Shown here: one piece after another, positions 8,923 through 18,027 of the stretch
Position numbering within the stretch: position 1 is the first letter of the stretch
Layout of the letters: every line of letters starts with the position of its first letter
IMG/VR virus record: IMGVR_UViG_3300022910_000007
Location: 1-47,341 of that record
DNA length: 47,341 nt
Origin: a virus
Strand: one strand, 5' to 3'
The notes under the pieces: generated by a model
Databases searched by the model: none
Told to the model about the DNA's origin: nothing
What the model saw: the letters and a program-made list of their open reading frames with translations, nothing else
Translations under genes and position numbers: made by a program

Positions 8923-11030
8923 TGGCTTCTCGTTTCAAAATATTATTAAGACGCAGACAAAACAACGAAGAGGGTGTTGATGTTATAGTGCAATGCAATC
9001 CTTTAACTGGTGCTGCTGAGTATATTCCAGGAACAGTTGATAACGTAACTTCATTCAGAAACATTGCGCCCGTTGATAGCTGGTATAATTTCACAAACTT
9101 TATCGAAGATGCAGAGAAATTAAATCTAACATGGGATAAGGTAAATCAGGGTAATACTACTTCGGCACAAACGAATCAAGATGGGTCTAATTACGATAAA
9201 GGTATTTCATCCGATTTATTTTTCTTTGATTCAGCATACCATTTCATTTATGATTGGTTATTAGAAAACGAATGTCAGATATTAAACGCTATTGAAGTAA
9301 AGATTATTGATCTTATTGCAGGTGGTACTTATAGGCTATTTGAAATAAAGAATGACAATATTGAATATGCTCCTATAGATGAGCCTTGTCAGTTCAGGAT
9401 TAAACTAAGGGAGCAGGATGGCACTTGGCATTGTATTCACAAGACTTTTATTTGGGATAACTGGCAGAATTGGTTCAAAGATGATTCGCTTAAAGAACAC
9501 CCATGTTTTTTAACTTGTATAGAACCAAGACCAAGATTAGTGCAGTCGGCAAGGATGGGATTATTATTATTCGTTCACTCAAATCCGGTAGCTGAAGCAA
9601 TAGATTTCTTAACTGGGTTTTCAATACACGAACACGCTCGAAGGATCTTTAACGCTGATCGTTTCGTTGACGCTCCACTGATAAGAACTTACATTGAAAA
9701 TGTAGCTGGTAAATGCGGTCTGTCAATGGACACTATTTTCGATGAAGGTGAAGATTGGGAAAACCTGTGTTTATACTACCCGCAGGCAGGGTTTATGCAC
9801 GAATCAGAGGACGATGCTATTGCTTCGCCTTCGTTAGCGTTTCACTTTGATAATCGTTGGCTAGTTACTATTCCTGAATTACTTGATAAACTTAAACCAG
9901 TCTTTGCGGCTGAATGGTATGTTACTCCTGATAATACAATAGTATTTAAGCATACTAAAGACTTAATTGATCTTGATCCTATTTATGACTTCACTTTAGA
10001 TTCGTCTGCTGATATTTATAATTTACGATACACTTTCAACGGGACTAAGAAAGCCGCTTATGGTCGTTATCAATATACTGACGATGGTTCTGATTTAGCT
10101 TCGCAAGAGATGTCAACTCTGTATTCTGATATTATAGACTATGACGGAACGGCTAACAACCCGATGCTCGAAGGAGAGAAAACCAAAAACATTGAGTTTG
10201 CGCCTACTGGATTCGTAAGAGACGGAAGGGCGAAGGATTATATGGATCTATTAATTGATGACGGTACGTTAGTGGCGAATATATTGATTGCTGCGATATT
10301 TGTTGTAGCAGCAGCCTTAACAATAGGAGTTATAACAGTCCCGGCAGCAGTAGCATTGACAGCTTTTATAGTTGCTTGGAAGATCGCCCTTAATGCAGAG
10401 AATAACGAGCTGCAAGAAAGTTTCCGTAATAATCCAATCTATGATGGTGCTGTTCGTCTAACTTCAGAGCAAACATTAACGCCTCGTTTATTACTTTGGG
10501 ATGGTGAGAGTGAGTATAGGGCAAAGACAGTTCAGCAAGAGATACCAGTTCCTAATGCTTACTACAATCCTGATCTAACACCTTATAACGAGAAAAATAA
10601 AATTGACCAGGATAACCCGAACTTAAACGTTTATAACTATCCGTTATATTTCGATGGAGATTTTAAAGGCAACTTATATGACAGATACCACGAAGTAATT
10701 GATAATCCTTTGAAGTCTCTAGAAACTCATCAGGATGCTAAATGGTCGGTTGATCTTTGCGAAGATATGTTGAACTTGTTTGGAGTATTTCAAAATCAGT
10801 ATGCTCAGATAGGAAAGATAGTTAAACTAGAAAGAAGGAATAATTATAACATCTTTGTTCGTATTGGGAATATAGCAGTTGATTATGATAACAACACGAT
10901 CAATTTAAGGGGTACAGTAATAAGAAGGCGCAGAACAACAGAAGAAGATTTACTTTGTACTACTTTTGAGATAAATACTGAGTGCTTGGTTATTAACGGG
11001 CATAATATAAAAATAAACGAAGCGGCATGA
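8922..11030 (+). CDS. Putative tail tip/baseplate protein (702 aa)
   Basis: This large protein follows the tape measure gene, where siphophages encode distal-tail and hub proteins, so I infer a tail-tip role. No catalytic domain is recognised. An unusual feature is a long hydrophobic stretch at about residues 450-487 (NILIAAIFVVAAALTIGVIT followed by more of the same), enough for two membrane-spanning helices, inside an otherwise soluble protein. The start is a GTG sharing a base with the upstream TAG; no ATG gives a better start. It overlaps the next gene by ATGA. Confidence 0.75.
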   Translation: MASRFKILLRRRQNNEEGVDVIVQCNPLTGAAEYIPGTVDNVTSFRNIAPVDSWYNFTNFIEDAEKLNLTWDKVNQGNTTSAQTNQDGSNYDKGISSDLFFFDSAYHFIYDWLLENECQILNAIEVKIIDLIAGGTYRLFEIKNDNIEYAPIDEPCQFRIKLREQDGTWHCIHKTFIWDNWQNWFKDDSLKEHPCFLTCIEPRPRLVQSARMGLLLFVHSNPVAEAIDFLTGFSIHEHARRIFNADRFVDAPLIRTYIENVAGKCGLSMDTIFDEGEDWENLCLYYPQAGFMHESEDDAIASPSLAFHFDNRWLVTIPELLDKLKPVFAAEWYVTPDNTIVFKHTKDLIDLDPIYDFTLDSSADIYNLRYTFNGTKKAAYGRYQYTDDGSDLASQEMSTLYSDIIDYDGTANNPMLEGEKTKNIEFAPTGFVRDGRAKDYMDLLIDDGTLVANILIAAIFVVAAALTIGVITVPAAVALTAFIVAWKIALNAENNELQESFRNNPIYDGAVRLTSEQTLTPRLLLWDGESEYRAKTVQQEIPVPNAYYNPDLTPYNEKNKIDQDNPNLNVYNYPLYFDGDFKGNLYDRYHEVIDNPLKSLETHQDAKWSVDLCEDMLNLFGVFQNQYAQIGKIVKLERRNNYNIFVRIGNIAVDYDNNTINLRGTVIRRRRTTEEDLLCTTFEINTECLVINGHNIKINEAA

Positions 11031-11974
11031 AAATGAATCCGGGTTCTGGTACGATTTCCAATTACAGCAGCTACACAAATAACTGTGTGAAAAACCAGTA
11101 TCCGTATAAGATACCCGTTAATAATTTACAGGACGTTCAGCTTTACATTGATATTGGTGGCATAAAACCATCAGCAGTACAGTATGAGTTAATTCACACT
11201 TGCGGAGAATTAGGTGGCACTATTGAAACTGTAACGCCTTCGGATTATGTAGTTGGACAAGACCCAGATAATTATTGGTACGGGGTATTTAAGAACTTCT
11301 CAGGAGCTACGCCAACTTGTTTTGTGATTGCAATTACTTTAACGATAAGTGGGACTGATTATATTTATTTCTCAGACGAATATTGTATTGAGCCTTGCAG
11401 ACCGCTAACATTAGTAAAGTCATGCTACGGTAATCTTGATCCTGAAATATCAACGGACTGTCAGGATATTTATTTCGGAGTTCATGCAGGAGAAGATACT
11501 GCAATGGGTGACGTAACTGTTTTCTATGAGCATAAAGTATTACTTAGGGATGTTGAAGTATCAAGATCGGCAATTAAAAATACTTTCAAGCAAGGTAGAA
11601 CAAGAACATTCAGAGTTGAGAAGGAAAAAATTTATCAGTTCTACGGTGAGTTTATCCCTGAATGGTATTTGGACGAAATAGACGCAGTGTTTTCAAGAGG
11701 TGAAGTATTTGTTGGTGATGATGCTTATTTACTTAACGAAACACAGTTTGAGAAGATAGAAGATTGTAAACGGATATGGAAACCTTCGGCAACATTTAAA
11801 GCAAGTTGTTTCCAGTCGTTCAGTTGCGAAGTTGATCCATGTGCTGCACCTTCGCCTGAGTGTTGTGATCCTATTGGAATTAGCGCAACGGTCGAATGGG
11901 AAGATAGCGGGATTGAATGTTGCAGACCTCAAATTATTAGCACCGAAGTCGAATATGATAGCGGCGGCGGTTAA
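11027..11974 (+). CDS. Putative tail protein, cysteine-rich C-terminus
   Basis: This 315-aa protein of unknown fold is probably a tail or tail-tip component, by position. It is predominantly beta, and its last 70 residues carry many cysteines in pairs (SFSCEVDPCAAPSPECCD, then ECCRPQ), a pattern seen in metal- or disulfide-stabilised modules. Further cysteines occur throughout (CIEPC, KSCYG, TDCQD). It is translationally coupled to the 702-aa protein by ATGA. Confidence 0.65.
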   Translation: MKMNPGSGTISNYSSYTNNCVKNQYPYKIPVNNLQDVQLYIDIGGIKPSAVQYELIHTCGELGGTIETVTPSDYVVGQDPDNYWYGVFKNFSGATPTCFVIAITLTISGTDYIYFSDEYCIEPCRPLTLVKSCYGNLDPEISTDCQDIYFGVHAGEDTAMGDVTVFYEHKVLLRDVEVSRSAIKNTFKQGRTRTFRVEKEKIYQFYGEFIPEWYLDEIDAVFSRGEVFVGDDAYLLNETQFEKIEDCKRIWKPSATFKASCFQSFSCEVDPCAAPSPECCDPIGISATVEWEDSGIECCRPQIISTEVEYDSGGG

Positions 11975-11984
11975 ATTATAAAAC

Positions 11985-12503
11985 ATGAATACAGTTACAG
12001 TAAATTTTATTCCTTGCACTCCCGCTCCAGCCAACGGTTATAGATTAACGTGGCGTGTTGCTGGTACAGAAGATGCTTATACAGACGAAGGATTGTTTAC
12101 GGAAAGCCCTGCGATATTTCAGGATTTAATAAACCCTGAAGGGACTTGCTATGAAGGCTTCCTTCAATCTGATTGCTCAGAAAGTGGTGAATCTGGTTCA
12201 ATAGTCGGGCAGTCCGTTGCATGGGCTACACCTTGCGAAGAAGAAAGCGGCACACCTGTTTATGCATTCTTAGTAAGGGCTAACGATGGGACTGTCGGAC
12301 TTTGCGGTCAAATACCAATACTTGTTTATTCATCAAGTTCGAGTTTGGGTGTAGGGGTGTTTATATATTTTGACGAAGCACTAACGATGCCAGTAGATTC
12401 GTTTTACTACATTGTAGAAGGCAACCAAGATGCACCAGGAATTATTTATACCGTTAGTACATCAGGGGAAATAGAAACCAATTCAGGCTTAAACTGTTCT
12501 TAA
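11985..12503 (+). CDS. Putative tail protein with fibronectin-III-like start
   Basis: The first 70 residues of this 172-aa protein (VTVNFIPCTPAPANGYRLTW, then an IFQDLINPEGTCYEGFL segment) look like an Fn3 or other Ig-like beta sandwich of the kind often added to tail proteins. Cysteines recur (CSESGESG, TPCEEE, the final NCS). It begins ten bases after the previous stop and is followed by the 129-base leader of the next gene, so it probably ends the tail-tip operon. The role is inferred from position only. Confidence 0.6.
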   Translation: MNTVTVNFIPCTPAPANGYRLTWRVAGTEDAYTDEGLFTESPAIFQDLINPEGTCYEGFLQSDCSESGESGSIVGQSVAWATPCEEESGTPVYAFLVRANDGTVGLCGQIPILVYSSSSSLGVGVFIYFDEALTMPVDSFYYIVEGNQDAPGIIYTVSTSGEIETNSGLNCS

Positions 12504-12632
12504 AATAAAATGATTAACTTTACTTTACTACTTATATTTATGTCGCCTCGAAGTAGGCTCACAACTTCAAAAATCGCCGTAGCGGTATGGCTTAAATACA
12601 GCAAATTATTTAATTCAAAAATTCTTTAAATT
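12504..12632 (+). promoter_or_regulatory. Leader of the tail tube gene, probable promoter region
   Basis: This non-coding stretch precedes a putative highly expressed structural gene. It holds TATATTTA at 12533-12540, near the Bacteroidota -7 consensus TAnnTTTG, and then a possible H-type pseudoknot. In the latter, stem GCCT (12546-12549)/AGGC closes loop CGAAGT, whose GAAGT can pair with ACTTC downstream. It shares AGGCTCACA, CGTAG-GG, CTTAAA and TATTTAAT, in that order, with the capsid leader at 20130-20249. The promoter call is tentative. Confidence 0.45.
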
Positions 12633-13244
12633 ATGCCAGTATTAACAGCAGCGGCCTGTATTCCTTCGGTGGAATGCCCTGCAACGCCATTCCCCGTAGC
12701 TACGGCAAATTGTAGCTGTACGCTATCAACTGGAGGCGTTAATGATCTTTATTTTATCCCGTGTTCGGAGGAGATGACCGAAGTAAATCTTCTCGATGTA
12801 TCATGGTGGTCGGCATTGAAAGATGGTAGTTCACCAGGTTTCTCTAATCTCGGAAATATCGGTATCGGTCTTGGGTCAGTTGGTAAAAAGACTGATAAAA
12901 AAGAACGAGTAAGTTCATGCAAAGTTGAGCAACTTGTTTCAACTACATGGGCGTTGAAATATGTATTGAAATGCTTCGATAAAAGTGCTGAAAAGATCAC
13001 TCACGAGCAAATCAATGCGTTGATCAACAATGCCGGTAATTATCTCCTTATTGCCCGTATGTGTGATGGTAGCGATACCGTTCTGCCTATTGGTATTTTC
13101 ACAGTATCAGATTTTAATTGGATCGTTCCTGACAACTTCGAGGAAGTACAGTCAGTAGAACTTGAACTGTCATGGTTTGAGTTAGGACTTCCAAAAACGT
13201 ATGATGTATCTGGGCTGTCAGCAGTAGTGCCTAAAGCCGCTTAA
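12633..13244 (+). CDS. Probable major tail tube protein
   Basis: Several things fit the tail tube subunit: the size (203 aa), the position next to tail genes, a dedicated leader shared with the capsid gene, and a hairpin terminator directly downstream. The protein is beta-rich, with an internal LLDVSWWSAL segment and a second half ending in a repeated amphipathic pattern (SVELELSWFELGL). Several cysteines lie near the N-terminus (ECPATPF, ANCSCTL). An alternative is another abundant decoration or tail protein. No enzymatic motif is present. Confidence 0.6.
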   Translation: MPVLTAAACIPSVECPATPFPVATANCSCTLSTGGVNDLYFIPCSEEMTEVNLLDVSWWSALKDGSSPGFSNLGNIGIGLGSVGKKTDKKERVSSCKVEQLVSTTWALKYVLKCFDKSAEKITHEQINALINNAGNYLLIARMCDGSDTVLPIGIFTVSDFNWIVPDNFEEVQSVELELSWFELGLPKTYDVSGLSAVVPKAA

Positions 13245-13249
13245 TTATT

Positions 13250-13283
13250 ACCCCTGCCTATGGTGGGGGTTTAATTTATTTTA
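13250..13283 (+). terminator. Hairpin terminator after the tail tube gene
   Basis: ACCCCTGCC pairs with GGTGGGGGT around a TAT loop (nine pairs, two of them wobble), followed by TTAATTTATTTT. The T-run is interrupted, so termination may be partial and allow readthrough into the portal gene. Confidence 0.6.
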
Positions 13284-15083
13284 ATGCCTGAATATATAAA
13301 CGAACAAGTTCCCGAAGCTGAAGATTTCTTAACAGAGATCCAGCAAATAGTTAAGATGATACAAGAGGCGAAGATGCCTGAATGGTGGATGAGCTATGCA
13401 GGGCAGTTAGCTTACAATCTTCAGGTACATACTAAAGGTTTAATGTTCGATAAGGTTACTGGGTTATATCCTAATGAACATCCAGATTCACAGAGGCATT
13501 GCATAAATTCTTACGAGAGTATAACTAAAGGTTCTATCTGGAAAGCAATCAATAATATTATCAGGGTTTTTAATAACTCATCCTATAATATCCAAATATC
13601 AGATAAGACAAAAGCGGTAATTGAAACGTATCAGAATAGCGAAGGAAGTTTGTTCTCACAGTTCTTAGAAGATTGGATTAAAAACGCTATTGCTACCGAC
13701 CCGAATGGGATTTGTGTTACTTACCCGATAGAATATACTGATGACTTGTATCGTTATGTTTGCTATAAAGATTTAATTAAAGTGTCTGATGATATTTTAA
13801 TCTTTAAATCTGAAGTTGAGAGTGAAAAGAAATATGAGTATGATGATACAGAGTATGGGAAAGAAGTTTTCCTGGATTATGAGTATGCTAAAGAAGGGCA
13901 GCCTAATGTAAGGCGAACAACTACAAGAACATTTAACAGGAGGTTGAAAGTAACTTATCTAAATACTGTTTACCATGCTTTTACTAAAGAATACTTTGTA
14001 AAATTCTATAAAGAAAAACCAAGTGATACTGAATTTAAGTATGAATACTTTGATCACCCTAAAGAATTAGAAACATTACCTTACTTTGAAAGTGGTGGTG
14101 TTGAAGTTGAAAATAATCTTTATGAATCATTCGTTCAGGCTTTCGTTCCGTTTGGTAATCTCGCTCTAATGTCTCACCGTAATCACAGGGCAGTTGATCT
14201 GATGTTCAGCTACCCAAAGATGAGTGAGGTTCAGCAGCCGTGTGATACTTGTAATTCAGTAGGTACAGAATCGTGTGCTGATTATACCGGAGTATGCAGA
14301 ACTTGTAGAGGAAGCAAGTACATAACTATTCAAAGCCCTTATAAAACATACCGTAAAGTTCAGGATTCATTTGATACAGATGGAAAAGTTTTCAGTACAC
14401 CATCGGTTGAGTATTATTCTCCTGATGTTGGTATTTTAGACTACTCTAAAAACCAATGGAAAGATTATCTGTCAGAAGCTGAAGTTGCGGTATTTGTTCA
14501 ACAGAAAACCGAAACAGGTAACACTGAATCTGCAAAATCAAAAGAGTTAGATCGTGAAGAGTTATATTCATGGTTAGCTAATATATCAAAGGTGTTTTAC
14601 AATAACCTTCAGATGTTCTTACAGAATTTGGAAAACTACATTAACCCTAACCCTATCGAGGTAAGCGTTATTCAACCATATTCGTTTGCTATACTTACAG
14701 AATCAGAAGCATTTGAAGCATTGAACACAATGTTAGCATCCAATGCCCCAGTTATCTTAAAGGCTTCTCAGATAGATAATTTTGTAAGTAAATTTATTTC
14801 AGAATCATCACCAGTTAAAAGAGCATTGGAAATATTAAAGCAATATGATTTACTTTTATACTATTCTGATGATGCAGTGGGTAACTTGAAAGGGAATAAT
14901 TTTGTAAGTTCTAAAATGTGTCAGCAACATACATTAGCCTACCCTGTATTGATTCAGATGTATGAGATGGATAAAACATTATTCGATTTGGAAGATGAAG
15001 CGATCATAAAGAAGTTATCTGTTGAAGTTGATAAGTATGATTTAACTAAGGATTTGAAAACATCAGTTATAAATGCCCAATAA
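13284..15083 (+). CDS. Portal protein with zinc-finger insertion
   Basis: I call this 599-aa protein the portal, the dodecameric DNA gate, because of its size, its mixed alpha/beta style with a helical C-terminal third, and the MuF-type gene that overlaps it. Around residues 318-345 it carries a cysteine cluster, PCDTCNSVGTESC and then GVCRTCRG, which resembles a DnaJ-type CxxC zinc ribbon and is not part of the canonical portal fold. It is probably a family-specific insertion exposed on the portal wing or clip. The sequence before it (HRNHRAVDLMFSYPKMSEV) leads straight into the insert. The gene is 3' of a terminator hairpin and overlaps the MuF gene by 11 bases. Confidence 0.72.
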   Translation: MPEYINEQVPEAEDFLTEIQQIVKMIQEAKMPEWWMSYAGQLAYNLQVHTKGLMFDKVTGLYPNEHPDSQRHCINSYESITKGSIWKAINNIIRVFNNSSYNIQISDKTKAVIETYQNSEGSLFSQFLEDWIKNAIATDPNGICVTYPIEYTDDLYRYVCYKDLIKVSDDILIFKSEVESEKKYEYDDTEYGKEVFLDYEYAKEGQPNVRRTTTRTFNRRLKVTYLNTVYHAFTKEYFVKFYKEKPSDTEFKYEYFDHPKELETLPYFESGGVEVENNLYESFVQAFVPFGNLALMSHRNHRAVDLMFSYPKMSEVQQPCDTCNSVGTESCADYTGVCRTCRGSKYITIQSPYKTYRKVQDSFDTDGKVFSTPSVEYYSPDVGILDYSKNQWKDYLSEAEVAVFVQQKTETGNTESAKSKELDREELYSWLANISKVFYNNLQMFLQNLENYINPNPIEVSVIQPYSFAILTESEAFEALNTMLASNAPVILKASQIDNFVSKFISESSPVKRALEILKQYDLLLYYSDDAVGNLKGNNFVSSKMCQQHTLAYPVLIQMYEMDKTLFDLEDEAIIKKLSVEVDKYDLTKDLKTSVINAQ

Positions 15084-15900
15084 CCCAATAGATACAGAAA
15101 AAGACAAAGCGTTGAAAGCTATCTTTCCGAAAGTGGATGAGATGAGCGCAACTGCTTATGCTATTTTCTTAAAGTCTATTGAGGATATATTTGACTTCAA
15201 AGCAGGGAAGTTTGTAGTTGAAAAGAATTTCATCAAGCAGTTAAATAAACTAACTGTTCAGGTGTTGGATCTATTGCAATCAGAACCTAAATTCACCGGC
15301 CCGGTTAGTCAGTTCGTGAAACGTTTAACTCCTGTTTCAGAAGCAATAACAGATTTCCAGAAGTCAACTAACAATATTAAAGTTCCTGCTTACGAAACTG
15401 CAAAGAAAGTAGTAATTGATGAGATCATTGATAAGATGCTTGATAATGGACTGAATGCTGAGTTCGTACAACCATTACGGGACATCGTGTATCAAAACGC
15501 AACTACTGGAATAAGTTTGAAAGATGCTAAGATCCAGATAAAAGAGTTTATAAGCGGCGGAGGTGATAAGTCTGGAAAACTTGGTAGCTATTTAGAGCAG
15601 ACTGCACAACAAGGAGTGGATGCTTATTCAGGCGCAATTAATAAACGGTTACTTGAAACTTTCGATTACGATGCTCTGTTAATGACAGGATCGTTAATTG
15701 ATAACTCAAGCCCTCAGTGTAGATATGTGGTTGAAGAGTTAGGGGGTAGAATACTAGAAAGCGATTGGCCTAAAGTAAAAGCAATAGCAGAAAAGAACGG
15801 CTTGATTGACGGAACTACTTTTGATAACTTACCACAGAATCGTTTACATTGGGGATGCCGTCATAGTTTTTATCCAATCATAAATAAAAAAGTTGCATAA
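15073..15900 (+). CDS. MuF-like minor head protein
   Basis: The C-terminal part of this 275-aa protein matches the phage Mu gpF-like domain. It has a LLMTGSLIDNSSPQCRY segment followed by PQNRLHWGCRHSF near residues 254-264, with the Cys and His positions typical of the domain. MuF proteins are minor capsid components associated with the portal, and are thought to help portal incorporation or DNA ejection. The N-terminal half is helical. The gene overlaps the portal gene and shares its last base with the next start (TAATG). No toxin domain is fused at the C-terminus. Confidence 0.85.
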   Translation: MPNNPIDTEKDKALKAIFPKVDEMSATAYAIFLKSIEDIFDFKAGKFVVEKNFIKQLNKLTVQVLDLLQSEPKFTGPVSQFVKRLTPVSEAITDFQKSTNNIKVPAYETAKKVVIDEIIDKMLDNGLNAEFVQPLRDIVYQNATTGISLKDAKIQIKEFISGGGDKSGKLGSYLEQTAQQGVDAYSGAINKRLLETFDYDALLMTGSLIDNSSPQCRYVVEELGGRILESDWPKVKAIAEKNGLIDGTTFDNLPQNRLHWGCRHSFYPIINKKVA

Positions 15901-16892
15901 TGGCAATAGAATGTTTAAACAGTTTAGTAGGTCTCAAGGAACTTTGCACAGCAGATTCAATTCAGCCTTACTTTTGGATTGATGATGGTCAGGGATTAGA
16001 TAGAAACGCACTCGCCCAGCTTGCTAAACAATCTAACGGATCAGGTAAGGCTTTCGGTAATGAGATTATAGAATCGTCTGCCAGATTTCTAATGACTGAT
16101 ATTGAAACTTTAATCCCTAAAGGTTACACGGTTAAGACTTCATTAAATTCATTCTGCAATACCTGCACTTATACGGGCATGACAAGTTCAGCTAATAAGA
16201 CAGGTGTTATAATTAAAAACAAATCTACTTCGCCGAATGGATCCTTATCAATAGATTCTTTGAAAGTAATGATCGCAAGCACAGGTGATTATACAATAGT
16301 ACTTGATGATAATATTCTACCGAAACAAATCAGTCATGCTTTCACAGGTGGAACTGAGGTTATTATTACAAATATCAATTTTAAAACTACTGCCAAGTCA
16401 GTTAAAATATATTTTTTGGAATCGAATGTAGCTGTAAATGCTTTGAATTGCCCTACTCAGAAATCGTGCGGTTGTTCAGGTCGGACCGCACAAAGTAAAG
16501 ATATTGAGGTTAAAGGCTTGCTTAGTAATGGTGAATTTACAACTCAGTACGGATTCGTTCCATGCGCCTCTGTAGTCTGTTCCTTAGACGGTGTGATTTG
16601 CCAGATAGTAAAGAATCAACCCCGTTTATTCGCCCTGGCACTGTTTTACAGAAGTGTGGCAAGGATATTTCAAGAGGTTGAGGTAACGCAGCGGAATAAT
16701 ATGTTTGCATCGTTCTCTAAAGAAGAAAAGAAAGCGTTAGCAGATGAATACATGGCTTTGTACTATGAAAGGTTGAATGGGTCGGGGAATATTAAGGGGA
16801 TTTCAGATAACATGGGAGCAGCATTAAATAGCTTAAGCGATCCGTGTGTGGAATGTATCAGGCCTGTTTCGGTAGCATGGGCAACATCATAA
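15900..16892 (+). CDS. Hypothetical head-associated protein (330 aa)
   Basis: Not recognised. It lies between MuF and the connector genes, so it is probably a virion or head-assembly protein. The middle is beta-rich, the C-terminal 90 residues are helical, and cysteines are frequent (NSFCNTC, CPTQKSCGCSG, CASVVCSLDGVIC, DPCVEC). It is coupled to both neighbours by one-base stop-start overlaps. A beta-sandwich decoration module fused to a helical anchoring domain would fit, but this is inference. Confidence 0.6.
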   Translation: MAIECLNSLVGLKELCTADSIQPYFWIDDGQGLDRNALAQLAKQSNGSGKAFGNEIIESSARFLMTDIETLIPKGYTVKTSLNSFCNTCTYTGMTSSANKTGVIIKNKSTSPNGSLSIDSLKVMIASTGDYTIVLDDNILPKQISHAFTGGTEVIITNINFKTTAKSVKIYFLESNVAVNALNCPTQKSCGCSGRTAQSKDIEVKGLLSNGEFTTQYGFVPCASVVCSLDGVICQIVKNQPRLFALALFYRSVARIFQEVEVTQRNNMFASFSKEEKKALADEYMALYYERLNGSGNIKGISDNMGAALNSLSDPCVECIRPVSVAWATS

Positions 16893-17488
16893 TGAGTTTC
16901 GATACTACCATATTATCCAAGAAAATCGAAGGTATCAAAGAAGCATTTGAGAATGGTAACTTTGCTGATGCTTTAGTAGGTGCATTGAATACTGGTAATG
17001 GATTAATGCAGCAACGGATCTTCTCGCAGAATAAAGATGTTCAGGGTCAAGACTTCGGGACTTATGTAGGTAGTAAATCAAAGCAGTCTGATCGTTCACA
17101 GGTAAAAGCGTTATTCGGTACTACAAGTAAGACTGATAAAAAACGTATCAAGGCTTCGGCTGGTCAGGAACTAACTTACTATCAGCGCAAGAGGGCGTTA
17201 AGAGGTAGGCAGACTGTAAAGAAAGATTTGGAGTTGGAAGGCTCATTACGCAGATCAATAGAAACACAAGTTGAAGATGAGCGTTCAGCAGTGATTAATT
17301 TCAGCAACACCGAATCAGCCTTAATCGCACACGGTCAGGAGCAACAGATAACTAATATAAGAAACGGTAAACCTGGTACAACTAAAGGAACTGGAGCTAT
17401 TAAGATATTTACCCTAGATACGAAAGAACGTGAAGAGGTAACAGAGCAAGGGGCTGAACTTATTAAACAGATATTGAAACCGAAATGA
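16892..17488 (+). CDS. Putative virion morphogenesis/tail completion protein
   Basis: The 198-aa protein starts at ATG 16892 (MSFDTTILSKKIEG), which overlaps the upstream stop as TAATG. An in-frame ATG at 16844 is inside the previous gene and is less likely. The architecture is a basic helical N-terminal half, an LEGSLRRSIE segment and then a short beta region (AVINFSNTESALIAHGQEQQ). This resembles the Mu gpG/HK97 gp10-type morphogenesis proteins that act at the head-tail junction. The position between MuF and the capsid genes agrees. Confidence 0.6.
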   Translation: MSFDTTILSKKIEGIKEAFENGNFADALVGALNTGNGLMQQRIFSQNKDVQGQDFGTYVGSKSKQSDRSQVKALFGTTSKTDKKRIKASAGQELTYYQRKRALRGRQTVKKDLELEGSLRRSIETQVEDERSAVINFSNTESALIAHGQEQQITNIRNGKPGTTKGTGAIKIFTLDTKEREEVTEQGAELIKQILKPK

Positions 17489-18027
17489 CATATCAGGAAG
17501 TAATATTAAATCTTGCTAATAGTTTACTCGTTCACTTTGACGAGGTGCATCACTCTGCTGAAATAGTACAAACTGAAGATCAGGATAAGTTACCAACTGT
17601 AACACTTAAAAATGAATGGATCTCATTAGCACCTACCGATACAAAAGAAACTGTTTACATAAGACGTAACGGTGATGACGAAGTAATGGATGAATTGAAA
17701 CTTGGTAGCTGCATTAAGTCTTACAAGATGCGAAGTCCATTAAGGGTGGTATTTTTTAAAGACAATGTAGAACTTCATAACGAAATATTAGCTCATTTAC
17801 TTCAATCTGTTTTAATCGGCGGAACTAAGCTAACTAAAGTTATAAGAGATAAATGGAAACTGAAGAAAGATGAAAGCTCAGGTGATTATCATTTCGGGGC
17901 AAAGACGGCTTACTTTGCAGTTGATATAAATATATTCTGGGAACTTAAACCAGATTCGTGCGAGGAAGATTTTTGTCAGGATATTGTAAACCCTTTAACT
18001 AAATCATTATGCCCTGCTGCTGTATAA
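17485..18027 (+). CDS. Putative head-tail connector/tail terminator protein
   Basis: The 180-aa protein has an opening helix (YQEVILNLANSLLVHF) followed by alternating beta strands and a helix (LHNEILAHLLQSVLI). The size and the location after the morphogenesis gene suit a tail terminator or head-closure protein. It overlaps the upstream gene by ATGA and the next by 19 bases. No defining motif is seen, so the role is inferred from order. Confidence 0.5.
   Translation: MTYQEVILNLANSLLVHFDEVHHSAEIVQTEDQDKLPTVTLKNEWISLAPTDTKETVYIRRNGDDEVMDELKLGSCIKSYKMRSPLRVVFFKDNVELHNEILAHLLQSVLIGGTKLTKVIRDKWKLKKDESSGDYHFGAKTAYFAVDINIFWELKPDSCEEDFCQDIVNPLTKSLCPAAV

Noticed and set aside
16844-16891. Earlier ATG for the virion morphogenesis gene
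   Set aside because: It lies inside the preceding gene. The TAATG overlap at 16892 fits the coupling style of the genome better.
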